From assembly GCA_963580245.1 (NCBI GenBank), contig CAUZJO010000004.1, positions 15,709-79,708 on the forward strand: 64,000 nucleotides of DNA. Direction: 5' to 3'. The translations under genes and the position numbers were made by a program. Source of the DNA: CAUZJO01 sp963580245 (lineage in GTDB: Bacteria > Sumerlaeota > Sumerlaeia > MVZB01). This document shows positions 1-9,800 of the stretch, in pieces; position 1 is the first letter of the stretch, and every line of letters begins with the position of its first letter. The notes beneath the pieces are model-generated. The model had not been told where the DNA came from and made no database searches. It was given only the letters and a program-made list of their open reading frames with translations.

Positions 1-1
1 A

Positions 2-1582
2 GCCGAGCAGACCGTCGGCCCGGCCGAGCCATTCGACGCCTGCCTGCGCGCGACCGCCGAGCTGCTGGCCAATCCGGGCGAGCTGGTCGCTCGCGGCTCG
101 GACGGGGGGCTGGCCCACATCGTCGAGATCGCCCGCGACTTCCCGGCCATCCTGGACGAGGAGGTGCGTAAGAAGCTGGTCGCGGAGGACCCGGTCAAGG
201 TATTCAGCCCTTGGCACCTGGACGAGACGCCCGTGCTGGTTTTGGAGCTTAACCGCTTCCACTACGATGAATTCTGCGACCTGCTTGGGGGAATCGAGGG
301 CAAGACCTTCGCCACGCGTTACGGCGGTCCAAAAGCGGCCGTCGGCCAGCGCTTGCGTTTGGGCGACAGTCTGAACGGCGAGGGGTCTTCGCCCCGGCTC
401 CTGTTCTCCGCCGACAGCACGGGGTTGGACGCGGTCGAGCGGTTCCGCCTCAAGTGGTCGCTGTTCTCCCAACTCTGCGGCGCGACGCTGGTGTATCAGC
501 GCCGTTGCGGCGCCCCACATCTACGCCTCTCGCCCCGCCACGTCATGGTCCAGGTCGAGCCGAGCGGCGAGGGGCTGCCCTCGTTATGGAACTTCCAGAC
601 CCGATTGATCAGCCTGGGGTCGCCGACGCTCGAAGTCGAGGGGATGGACCTGCCCGAGATCTTCGTCCCGCCGCTGGGCACCGACCCGCTCTATCAGGCC
701 GAATTGGTGCGCAACAGTTCGTTCGGCATTGCCCAGCGCGGCGATTTCCTGCTCACGGGCGTCGAGAAAAGCAAAGCCGAGGGCCGCTCCGAGGTCGTCG
801 CGCAAATCCATCACGAAGGCATCGGGCTGCGCTGGCTCAGCCCCAAAGACCACATGCTGGTAACGCTGGGCAAGCATCTGGTCGCCGAAGCCGAGATCGA
901 ATTCATGGCCCACTGCGATGAGAGCAAGGATTACTCGGGCCGGATCATCTATCTGAAGAGCCTCCCCCTGGAGCTGGACAAAGACAAGGTGGCGGCGCTG
1001 GAAAAGTTGAAGGGGATTCGAGTGCCCAACGCCCAGTTCCGCCTGCTGCCCACGATGCACGTCCCATGCGATCTGTTTAGCCTGGGGATGCTGCTTTACC
1101 GCGCGATGATCGTCAACGACGGCCAGGGGATCGGCGAGGTCGCCCTGGCGCTCGACGGGCTGCGTCAGGACCTCAATTCACTGGCGGTGGTTGAATGCGT
1201 GGAAGGCCAGGAAGCCTCCTTCTGGGAAGCCTTGCTCAGTGGCCACCGCAATCTGGACGCGGCCACGATCTTTGACCGCCCTCAGATATTCTTCCACGAA
1301 CATCAGCGCGCCCCGGACCGGCCCAACGCCATCCCCAAGTGCCTGTGGCACGAGGTCATGGCGCTGGGTCTGAAGCTGGTCACGCTCAACGAGGATTTTA
1401 GTTTCTGCGCCAATCACGGTGACTACGATCCGGAGTATCCCTCGGCGCGACTGGAGCCGCTGACCCGGCGCGTGGCGGAGATGGGCCGCAAGATCGACAC
1501 CGCCTTGTTCTCATTCACCGCCCGCAACGCCGAGATCCGCCAGGCCCTCGAGCATGTCGCGCCGGAGATGACGATCTCGTGA
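2..1582 (+). CDS. T6SS-associated pseudokinase-like protein (5' end outside window)
   Basis: The reading frame is open from base 2, so the gene starts upstream; 526 residues are visible. Two stretches resemble a eukaryotic-type protein kinase fold. HLRLSPRHVMV (bases 518-550) sits where a catalytic loop HRDxxxxN would be, but with Arg for the catalytic Asp and His for the Asn. VPCDLFSLGMLLYRAM (about 1063-1110) resembles kinase subdomain IX. With those residues missing it would be a pseudokinase, perhaps a scaffold for the neighbouring FHA protein. Its stop overlaps the next gene's ATG by one base (TGATG), so the two are probably translationally coupled and belong to the T6SS operon. The kinase relationship is my inference from short motifs; the rest of the protein is not recognised. 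Confidence 0.6.
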   Translation, partial: AEQTVGPAEPFDACLRATAELLANPGELVARGSDGGLAHIVEIARDFPAILDEEVRKKLVAEDPVKVFSPWHLDETPVLVLELNRFHYDEFCDLLGGIEGKTFATRYGGPKAAVGQRLRLGDSLNGEGSSPRLLFSADSTGLDAVERFRLKWSLFSQLCGATLVYQRRCGAPHLRLSPRHVMVQVEPSGEGLPSLWNFQTRLISLGSPTLEVEGMDLPEIFVPPLGTDPLYQAELVRNSSFGIAQRGDFLLTGVEKSKAEGRSEVVAQIHHEGIGLRWLSPKDHMLVTLGKHLVAEAEIEFMAHCDESKDYSGRIIYLKSLPLELDKDKVAALEKLKGIRVPNAQFRLLPTMHVPCDLFSLGMLLYRAMIVNDGQGIGEVALALDGLRQDLNSLAVVECVEGQEASFWEALLSGHRNLDAATIFDRPQIFFHEHQRAPDRPNAIPKCLWHEVMALGLKLVTLNEDFSFCANHGDYDPEYPSARLEPLTRRVAEMGRKIDTALFSFTARNAEIRQALEHVAPEMTIS

Positions 1583-3444
1583 TGGCCGCGAAAAAAGCTA
1601 CTCCCCTGATCTGTCTGGAGGTCATCGCCGGGCCGCTCGACGGTCTGCGCTACGAGGGCAAGCAGGGCATCGTCCAGATCGGGCGCTCCGATGGGACCGG
1701 CTCCGATAAAAAGCGCAACGACCTTGTCCTCCAGCGCGACTCCTATGCCTCGAGCTTCCATGGGAGGGTCTCCCACGCCGACGGCCAGTGGACGCTGAAA
1801 GACCTCAACAGCACCAACGGCACGTGGGCGGCCGGTCGCAAGCTGGCCAAGGGGGAGCAAACCACGTTGGTCGCAGGCGAGGTCTTCGTGGTGGGGAACA
1901 CGGCGATCCGCCTGGGGACCAAGTCCTCGGGTCTGCCGCCGGTCGACCCGACGGCCTCGGCGGGATTATCGCCGGCCACCCAGACCATGCTCAATCGGGC
2001 CAGGAACGTTGCCCGCGAGCAGCTAAGCCCGTGGATCGGTGCCTCGCACGTCTTTCGGGTCATCGCCGGCTCCGACGCCCCGCCGCTGCCCGAATTCTTC
2101 CAGTCCGTCCATCTGGACTCGGCGGCGACGGCCGACATTATCACTGAATTCGATTACTGGCAAGGCGAGCTGGAATGGATCGGCAGCAACGTGCTGCGCG
2201 GCAGGCGCACACCCGAACACATGCTCAAGAACGTCCTGTCGACGCCCCGACTGCAATTGATCCTGACCCTGGCCGACCGCGTTCGCGAGAGGGCTTCGGC
2301 GCCCCACGTCGAGCCGATCCACCTGCTGGCCGGTATGTTTCTGGAACCCGGCAATATCGTGGTCCTGGCGCTGTCGGCGGCGGGTTACTCGGCCGACCAG
2401 CTCGCCGCCGCGGCCAAAAAGATCATCCAGGGCGAGGAGGAGCCGGATGAAGAGGAGGATCGGGCGCCCGAGCGCGAGGCGACCGTGCAGGTGCAGTTGC
2501 CGATGCCCGCCGCGGTCAAGCAGCGCGAGGCGGTCGATCCGGAGACGTGGCTCCTTGCGCGCCAAATGATGGACCGGCTGCAGTCGGTTCAAAACGAGTA
2601 TCACATGGCCGAGCCCGAGGCGCGCTTCGAAGCGATCTGCAAGGCCGCGCGAGAGGGCCTGCAGAAGGCCCCGCCCGCCAAGCGCCTGGCGATCGTCGAC
2701 GAACTCCATTATCTCTTCCCCGTGCTCGAAGAAGCCCTGGCGCCTCCTCCCTCGATCTTCGCGGAGGCGCCCAAGGAGGCTCCGGTCGGGCCGGCGGAAA
2801 CGACCGACAGCCACCCGGAGCCCGATAACATGCCCGACATGGCCGCGGCGAGTGACGAGCTGGAAACGGGCGTGGACACCGATTATCTGCTCAATCAGAT
2901 CTTCGGCAGCGAGAAGATCGCCCAGTCGATCAGCGAGATGGACGAGAGGAACAGCTTTCTGCGGCTGATGCAGCACCTTTATACGTTCGCGTTGGAGATG
3001 GAGCAGCTCGCCAAGGGGCTGGTCCAGTCGTTGCAGGGCGGCGCCGGGGGCGAATCGCGCTACTTCCTGCCCTTCACGGCCCACGATCTGCGCATGATGG
3101 TGCAGAAGATACTGGAGGATAAAGACGAGAGGGAGACGGTGGGAAATATCCGCCTCTACCTCTATGATCTGAGCAACTGGATCGTGGCGCTGGTGGCGGC
3201 CCACCAGAAGGCCACCAGCCAGTGGTACGGGGAGCTGTGGGAGCGCATCAGCCCGTTGGCGATCCAGGACGAGGCCAAAATCTCCTCACTCAACAAAGCC
3301 CTGGGCCAGAGCAAGGCGGAGCTGTGGAAGACCTATGAGCAGGTGGCCGTGGACCTCAAACCCGAGATCGTCGAGGACGAGTTCAACGAACGGATCGGCA
3401 AGCTGGTCACCGAGGAGTTCCGCCGCATGAGCTCTCGCGGCTGA
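1582..3444 (+). CDS. FHA-domain protein of the T6SS cluster, with Clp-N-like middle region
   Basis: Residues about 10-112 form an FHA domain, which binds phosphothreonine: IGRS, then SSFHGRVSH, then NSTNGTW match its conserved core. Residues about 130-285 contain two helical repeats that resemble the Clp ATPase N-terminal repeat; the clearer one begins STPRLQLILTLADRVRE and continues HLLAGMFLEPGN. A linker rich in Glu and Pro follows, then a helical C-terminal domain at about 430-600. FHA proteins (Fha/TagH) act in post-translational control of T6SS assembly. A GTG three bases upstream (1579) is an alternative start. FHA is clear; the Clp-N similarity is visual and needs a profile search. Confidence 0.82.
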   Translation: MAAKKATPLICLEVIAGPLDGLRYEGKQGIVQIGRSDGTGSDKKRNDLVLQRDSYASSFHGRVSHADGQWTLKDLNSTNGTWAAGRKLAKGEQTTLVAGEVFVVGNTAIRLGTKSSGLPPVDPTASAGLSPATQTMLNRARNVAREQLSPWIGASHVFRVIAGSDAPPLPEFFQSVHLDSAATADIITEFDYWQGELEWIGSNVLRGRRTPEHMLKNVLSTPRLQLILTLADRVRERASAPHVEPIHLLAGMFLEPGNIVVLALSAAGYSADQLAAAAKKIIQGEEEPDEEEDRAPEREATVQVQLPMPAAVKQREAVDPETWLLARQMMDRLQSVQNEYHMAEPEARFEAICKAAREGLQKAPPAKRLAIVDELHYLFPVLEEALAPPPSIFAEAPKEAPVGPAETTDSHPEPDNMPDMAAASDELETGVDTDYLLNQIFGSEKIAQSISEMDERNSFLRLMQHLYTFALEMEQLAKGLVQSLQGGAGGESRYFLPFTAHDLRMMVQKILEDKDERETVGNIRLYLYDLSNWIVALVAAHQKATSQWYGELWERISPLAIQDEAKISSLNKALGQSKAELWKTYEQVAVDLKPEIVEDEFNERIGKLVTEEFRRMSSRG

Positions 3445-3636
3445 GGGCGGGCGACATTTCCATGGTTGGCGTTTTTCGCAACCCGTATATTTTAACGGGG
3501 AGAGGGAAATGCGGGCTAAAAAGGGACACTGGCGTTGTTGATCCTGATTACGAATAATGGCGGGCGTTGAACAGGCGCGAGTTCCGCCCCCCCCAGGCGC
3601 GTGGACTCGGGGGCCAAGACCCACCGGGAGGATGGC

Positions 3637-4170
3637 ATGATGAAGCGGCACGTTTGTCTTTTGTTGGCACTGGCCTTGACCGCGGCCGGCTGCAAGAGCG
3701 TTCCGATCAAGACGCGTGAAATCCTCTTTTATCGGTCCGATGACCTCAATGACGGCCGTCCCTGCGCCGTCGATATCATCTATCCGAGAGACTACGAGCA
3801 GTTTCAGGAGATCACGCGCGAGATCGGCCCCGAGAAATGGTTCAAGAGCGACCTCTATGATCGCGTGTATAAAGACGATCCCTGGCTGGAGCGCAAGATG
3901 ACCCGTGCGCGGCTCGATGTGAAGGTGCCCGAGGATGAATACATGGTCATCTTCGCCGAGTTCAGTAATCCCGACCCCAATCCCCCGCGTGGGCATCGCG
4001 CCTACCTGGTCTATGAGGAAGAAATGCAGCCCAAGGCCAAGAAAACCGAATACATCTGGGTCCACGATGGCAGTCTGGAGCGGCTGCGCAAAAAGCCCAA
4101 GCGGATGCGGCGCGACCGGGACCGTGACCGGAGGGGCCGGGATCGGGATAGCGACCGGGACAAGGATTGA
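3637..4170 (+). CDS. TssJ-like outer-membrane lipoprotein
   Basis: A hydrophobic signal peptide ends in the lipobox LTAAGC, so the mature protein would be lipidated at Cys and sorted to the outer membrane. The roughly 150-residue body is followed by a basic tail of alternating Arg and Asp (about residues 150-177). Its place just before tssK, tssL and tssM is where TssJ, the lipoprotein anchor of the T6SS membrane complex, is usually found. The sequence itself is too divergent for me to confirm TssJ. Two ATG codons in tandem (3637, 3640) follow a GGGAGGA at 3626-3632; an upstream in-frame GTG at 3601 lacks a signal-peptide start and is less likely. Confidence 0.6.
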   Translation: MMKRHVCLLLALALTAAGCKSVPIKTREILFYRSDDLNDGRPCAVDIIYPRDYEQFQEITREIGPEKWFKSDLYDRVYKDDPWLERKMTRARLDVKVPEDEYMVIFAEFSNPDPNPPRGHRAYLVYEEEMQPKAKKTEYIWVHDGSLERLRKKPKRMRRDRDRDRRGRDRDSDRDKD

Positions 4171-4203
4171 TCGGCCCAACCCCTGGGCCGTTAACGGAGA
4201 ATT

Positions 4204-4298
4204 CTTCGTACTCGTAACTCGTAACTCGTAATCGAACATTCTCGATCATCGAGAGAAGAACGGAACATCGATTACGAATTACGAGCACGAGCACGAAG
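4204..4298. repeat. Palindromic intergenic repeat, copy A
   Basis: Left arm 4204-4235 and right arm 4267-4298 are near-perfect reverse complements. The arms are built from short direct units: CTCGTAACTCGTAACTCG on the left and ATTACGAATTACGAGCACG on the right. The loop carries a further palindrome (TCTCGATCATCGAGA). It lies between the lipoprotein gene and tssK, and a second copy sits before tssL. Confidence 0.8.
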
Positions 4299-4336
4299 GT
4301 GAGCATGAGAGTAGGGGACTTGAGGTAAGGCGGACG

Positions 4337-5704
4337 ATGAGCGAGTTCATGGAGATCAACTGGGGCGAGGGGATGTTTTTGCGGCCCCACCACTTGCAGC
4401 AATTCAGCCGCTATCGGCGGATCGCGTTGCAGCGCGAGATCGCCATGTCGCGGCCCTTCGCTTACGGCGTCCAGGAGATCAACATCTCGACGGCCGAACT
4501 CGAGGGTTTCGTCTTCTCGATCCGCTCGTGCAATATCCGGCTCAAGGACGGCACGCGCATCATGGCGCCGCACAACGGCGAGTTCGAGCCGCGTGATTTC
4601 AAAAAGGAATTGGACGCGGCCGCCGGCGTGCTCGACGTCTGCGTCGGCGTGCCGCTGCTGATGGAACGCGAACCCAACACGCTAACGATGTCCGAGGAGT
4701 CCACCCTCTATCACCGCCGCTACAAGGCGATGGTCGTCGAAGTGGTCGACGAGAACACCGGAGCCAACGGCCAGGCCATCGAGATGCGCAAGTTGAGCCC
4801 GCGCATTTTGTTCAAGGGCGAGGACATGGCCGGCTATGAGGTGATGCAAGTCGCCCGCATCGAGCGTTCGGGGTTCGAGGACAACAAACCGATCCTCTCG
4901 CAAAACTTCATCCCATCGATCCTGGTCATGGAAGCCTGGCCGCCGCTGTTCGATTACTGCAAGGACATCTACCAGCAACTGATGGCCAAGAACCGCTCGC
5001 TGATCAGTCAGATCGCGGGGCGCAAGATCGCGTTCGGTTCGGAGGGGGTCGGCGGCCCCGAGGCGATGCTCAAGCTCAACATCACCAACCGCTACGCCGC
5101 CTTCCTGCGCCAATGGACGAGCATGCCCAACCTGCATCCGTTCGACGTGTTCGTCGAGCTGTGCCGCCTGGCGGGGGACCTGGCAATCTTTGATGAATCG
5201 CGCTCGGTGCCCGATATCCCGCTCTATAACCACGACGACCTGGGCGGCTCGTATCTCGACCTGCTGCGCGTCCTTGAGCGACTGATCAACAACATCCTGC
5301 CGACCACGTTCATCAAGCGGCGCTTCGAGCCCGTCGAGAACCGTCGCGAGGTGGCCCTGGAGGACGAATGGCTGCTGCCCGAAGTCGAGTTCTACCTGTG
5401 CATCGAGAGCGATCAGGACGACGACAAGATCGACCGGGAAGTCTCGTTCCTGAAGATGGGTTCGGTCGAGGACCTGCCCACGCTGATCAACCGCCGCCTA
5501 CCGGGGTTGATGCTGCGCCGGATTCGGCGCACCCCGATCGGCTTGCCCGACCGGCCCAATTACCACTTCTACCGTATCTCGCGCGAGGGCCGGTTCTGGG
5601 ACAGCTTGCTCGAGACCAGAGTGCTCTCGGCCTATGGCCTGGCCGACGAAACGCTCGAACTGGACCTGTATATCTTGCTTAGACCGGAGAAGGAGGGGGA
5701 ATGA
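4337..5704 (+). CDS. tssK: T6SS baseplate protein TssK
   Basis: TssK (ImpJ/VasE family) links the T6SS baseplate to the TssJLM membrane complex in the cytoplasm. The N-terminal signature WGEGMFLRPHHLQQ (residues about 9-22) is diagnostic for the family, and the length of 455 residues is normal (about 440-450). The ATG at 4337 puts this motif where family members have it. It is followed by a palindromic repeat and then tssL, the usual K-L order. Confidence 0.95.
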   Translation: MSEFMEINWGEGMFLRPHHLQQFSRYRRIALQREIAMSRPFAYGVQEINISTAELEGFVFSIRSCNIRLKDGTRIMAPHNGEFEPRDFKKELDAAAGVLDVCVGVPLLMEREPNTLTMSEESTLYHRRYKAMVVEVVDENTGANGQAIEMRKLSPRILFKGEDMAGYEVMQVARIERSGFEDNKPILSQNFIPSILVMEAWPPLFDYCKDIYQQLMAKNRSLISQIAGRKIAFGSEGVGGPEAMLKLNITNRYAAFLRQWTSMPNLHPFDVFVELCRLAGDLAIFDESRSVPDIPLYNHDDLGGSYLDLLRVLERLINNILPTTFIKRRFEPVENRREVALEDEWLLPEVEFYLCIESDQDDDKIDREVSFLKMGSVEDLPTLINRRLPGLMLRRIRRTPIGLPDRPNYHFYRISREGRFWDSLLETRVLSAYGLADETLELDLYILLRPEKEGE

Positions 5705-5757
5705 CGGGGCAATCGGCCACCGCCGCCCATCCCCGGAACCCCGTCGTGAAACATATC

Positions 5758-5830
5758 GTGCTCGTAACTCGTAATCGAAATCCCGGTCATGCTCCAATGC
5801 TTGAGACCGTCCCATTACGAATTACGACCA
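5758..5830. repeat. Palindromic intergenic repeat, copy B
   Basis: Same family as the element at 4204-4298. Left arm GTGCTCGTAACTCGTAATCG (5758-5777) pairs with ATTACGAATTACGA (5814-5827). The loop differs from copy A, so the arms are the conserved part. It lies between tssK and tssL. Confidence 0.75.
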
Positions 5831-5852
5831 CCGACCGGCCAGGGGTGATTCG

Positions 5853-6755
5853 ATGACGCTGAATGAATTGGCCTCGGACCTGTTCCTGTTTCTGGTCACG
5901 TTCCGCCGCCAGGTCCGCAAAGGCCTGATCCCCGACATCTATCAGGTCCGCTCGCAACTGCTCGAGATCTTCGAGACCCAGCAGCAGCGCGCAAGCGAGG
6001 ATCCCAAACTCGAAAAGCAATACCAAAAGGGGCGCTATCCGTTGGTGGTGACCGCCGATGAGATACTGATCAACGCCAACTGGGCCTATTCCAGTCAGTG
6101 GGAGGACGAGATCCTCGAGTACGAGTTCTTCAAGACGCGCATCGCCGGCGAGAAGTTCTTCGAGACCATCGAAGAACTCGGGGACGAAGACGACTCGGTC
6201 GCTGAAATCCTCTATCACTGCCTGGCGCTGGGTTTCGTGGGGCGTTACAAGGGGGACGCCGAGGAACTTCGCCGGCTCAAGCGCCGCCTGTATCGGATGC
6301 TCCCCGGACGCGTGGGCGAGGACGATAAACGCATCTCGCCCGACGCCTATTTCGTCGCCGAGGGGGTCAAGGACATCTACAAACCACTGATGAACCTGAC
6401 CCGCATCGTGCTCATCTGCGGGACGCTCCTCATCGTCTTGTGGATCGGGTTCTTCTATTACCGCACCTTCGTCATCCCGAGTAAGATCAAGGAATTCGCC
6501 AAGGAGATGCGCCAGGCCGCCGCCCCCGGCGGATACGTCCTGGATGACGATGATGAAAACGAAGAGGAGGAGGATGAAGACGAGGACGAGGCGGATGATT
6601 TCTTCGCGCTCAAGGACGAACAGGATGAGGATGAGGACGAAGAATCCTCGGAAAACGATGACGACGCCGATGACGTGAGTTCCGATGAAGACGATGACGG
6701 CGAAGACGAGGACGAAGACGAAGACAAGGACGAGTTGGGTGATTTGTTTGGTTAG
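5853..6755 (+). CDS. tssL: T6SS membrane protein TssL with a very acidic C-terminal tail
   Basis: TssL (DotU/ImpK family) is an inner-membrane protein of the T6SS envelope complex. The N-terminal cytoplasmic helical domain covers residues 1-175, and one membrane segment lies at about 181-203 (LTRIVLICGTLLIVLWIGFF). In this family the C-terminus then faces the periplasm. Here residues 231-300 are almost only Asp and Glu: 48 of 70 residues. Some TssL proteins carry a peptidoglycan-binding OmpA-like domain at this place; I see none. The gene lies between tssK and tssM, as usual. Confidence 0.9.
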   Translation: MTLNELASDLFLFLVTFRRQVRKGLIPDIYQVRSQLLEIFETQQQRASEDPKLEKQYQKGRYPLVVTADEILINANWAYSSQWEDEILEYEFFKTRIAGEKFFETIEELGDEDDSVAEILYHCLALGFVGRYKGDAEELRRLKRRLYRMLPGRVGEDDKRISPDAYFVAEGVKDIYKPLMNLTRIVLICGTLLIVLWIGFFYYRTFVIPSKIKEFAKEMRQAAAPGGYVLDDDDENEEEEDEDEDEADDFFALKDEQDEDEDEESSENDDDADDVSSDEDDDGEDEDEDEDKDELGDLFG

Positions 6756-6856
6756 AACCTCATCGCCGAACGCATCGCCCGTGCTTGGGGCGTGTTGAAC
6801 AGTTGGGTATGAATGTCGTGAGGCTGAAAATTGGATCGATCGGGGTGTAAACGGAA

Positions 6857-9800
6857 ATGCTCGCGCAATTAGCGAACCAGCCAATCCTCTATCGCTTTAT
6901 GGCCGGGGGCTCGATGGCCATCGCCGTGATCGCGGTGATCGGCCGCTTTTTCGGCTGGACGATCGCGGGGCTGCTGATCGGCGGCTTGTTGATTGCCGCC
7001 GCCGTCATGTGGTTTTTCAACAAAGGCATCAAGCTTAAGCGCAAGAAGAAGGCCAGTGCTTTTGACAAGGGCCTGCAGGCCGACGCCGGCAAGGCCGGCC
7101 ACGGCAAAGCCGAACAGCGCAAGGCCCAAGGCGAGATCTATCAGCGCTGGAACCAGGCCGTCACCGAACTCAAGCGCGGCGGCCTGAACCTCTATGATCT
7201 GCCCTGGTATTTGCTGATCGGCGAGCCCCAATCGGGCAAAAGCACCACGCTGCGCCACTCCGGCCTGGAGTTCCCCGTGGGGACCGAAGCCCTTTCGGGT
7301 GCCGGCGGCACACGCAATTGCGATTGGTGGTTCACCAACGAGGCCGTCATCCTCGACACCGCCGGTCGCTTCACCTTCCAGGAAAAAAACGCCCCCGACG
7401 CCGATGAATGGAAAAGCTTCCTCAAGTTGCTCAAGAAGAACCGCCCCGCCTGCCCGATCAACGGGGTGGTCGTGACCATCCCGCTGACCTCGCTGCTGGG
7501 CGATTCGCCCGAAGAACGGGAAGACAAGGCACGTAACCTGCGCGAGAAACTGACCGAAATCCAGCGCGAATTGGAAGTCCAGTTCCCGGTCTTCATCCTG
7601 CTGACCAAGTCCGACCAAATCCTTGGTTTCACCGAGTTCTTTTCGCGGCTGGGTGCGACCGAACAGCGCCAGTTGCTCGGCTGGTCGATGCACGGCCCGT
7701 TCATCCAGGCCTACGACCCCGACAAGTTCAAGGAGGTCTTCGACAGTCTCTATCAACGCATCCACAAGTGGCGCAACAAGATCATCGGCGAGGACCTGAG
7801 CCTGACCGAGGTCGATAAACTCTACGTCTTCCCCGAGGAATTCAAGTCGGTCCGCGATCCCTTGCACGACTACCTCAAATCGGTCTTCGTCAAGACGCAC
7901 TACCTGCCGCCGCTGTTCTTCCGCGGCTTCTATTTCACCAGCGGCATGCAGACGGGCCAGCCGATTGCCAAGGCCTGCGCGCAACTGCTGCGCAGGGCCG
8001 GTGAGGGCGCCGACGAGATCGTCGAGCACCTGCAAAAGATCTTCGAACGTTCGCGCGCCTTCTTCATCCGCGACTTCTACATCGAAAAACTCTTCCCCGA
8101 GCGCAACCTAGTCATCCATTCCGAGAAGAAGATGAAGATGGGGCGCAAGGTGGGGATGCTGGCGGTGTGGGGCGGCGCGGCCTTGTTGCTGCTGACCATG
8201 CTGTTCATCGTCTGGCGCGGCATCATCCTAAGCCGGGGCGTGGGCGGGATCGAGCAGGCGGCCAAAGTCGTCAAACGCGAGTTCATCTCGGACGTGAGCG
8301 CGGCCCGCCGCGACGATCCCGAACCCAAGGAGACCGAGGACGCGGCCGAGGCCGTCAAAACGGCCTCTGAATTCCATGACAAGTCCGAAAAGACGGTTGA
8401 AAAGATCGGTAGCCTGGCCCCCTATCTGCGCGACATGTATTTCCTGTACTTCTTGCAGAACAGCCTGCGAGACCAGGGCCAGGCGCTCTACACCCAACTG
8501 GCGGCGACCGAGCCCGGGGCGAGCGCCGATGATGAGGCGATCAATCGACTCTATCGAGACTACGTCCGCCTGTGGAGCCTCAACCCGATCTGGGAGGCGC
8601 ACGCGCTCGCTGATGAGGGAAGATTCAAGAAGGCCGGGTCTTTCAAGTACTCATCGATGATGCAGTCGGGCGTCACGGACAAAACGCAAGAGACGTTCCA
8701 GGACAATCTGGAGCGGCTGCGCGATATTCTCGGCGATAAGAAGGAATCACCCAACTTCGAGAAGTATCCGGTCGCCATCCCAATCGTTCCGGGTCACGTG
8801 AACCCCAAACGCAACGACGTGATCCGAAAAGAGATCGAGCACATCAAGGATAGCTTCAACCCCGTCGAGCAGGACACCGTGAATCGGGTCGTCGGGCGGG
8901 CTTCGGGGATACGTGAACTCTACGCTTCGGCCGTCGTCGGCCTGTTCAGCGTCCCATGCGGCTACCCCGACCCCGACACCGATCCCTTCACCGACGCGCG
9001 CAATTCGATCGGGCGCATCCGCGACGCGATCCGCTCGCTCGATGAAGTCCTGGCAGCCAACGAGGACCTGGGCGGTGCCATGGTGGTTGATGAGGCCGGG
9101 ATCAAGGCAAAGTTTTTGGAACTGACCTGGGTCAAGGGCACTCTCAAGAAAAGCGAGGCCAGGGATGATCTGAGGGACTACATTCTCGAATCCATTCAAG
9201 AGGTCAACGAGCGGTTCAGAGACCATGCCCAAAAGGCCAAGCAACCGCTCGAAGCAGTCGGCGACGTCATCGGCGGCGATCCGCTTGGCCTCAGCGAAGG
9301 TCTCGGGATGGCTGGCGACGGCCTGGACATGATCGAGGCGCTCGCCGAGGCCCAGAACACGATGGTGGTCAACGTACGCGAGCGTAAACCGAAAAACCCC
9401 GACGAAGTCGATCAGACCCTCAAGGAATGGCGCGGGAATGACGCGCGGATCGCTGCGGAGAGCTGGGCCACGCAGGCCGCCGGCAGGGTGGACCTGCCCG
9501 CCACCTGGCAGCTTCCCACCCTGGGCAACTCGGTGGGGCAGATGGTCCGGCAAAGCGATGAAGCAGTCCACGTCGAAGCGTGGCTGGCCTACATGCGCAA
9601 CGTCCAACCGGGCGTCCTGCTTTCGGGCAGCCAGATTTCCCGGGCCTCGCTCGGTGGCGATCCCCCGCCGGGGGCCACGGCCGAACGGGTCAAGAGCGCC
9701 AACGACGAATTGGCCGACCTGGCCGCGCAACTGAGCCAGTTTCGCGAGGGGATCGAGTGCGACAACAACCGCCAACGCGTGCGCGGGCGCATGGAGAGCA

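Noticed and set aside
6458..6727. Long Ser-rich open frame antisense to tssL
   Set aside because: It is only the complement of the poly-Asp/Glu codons of the TssL tail.
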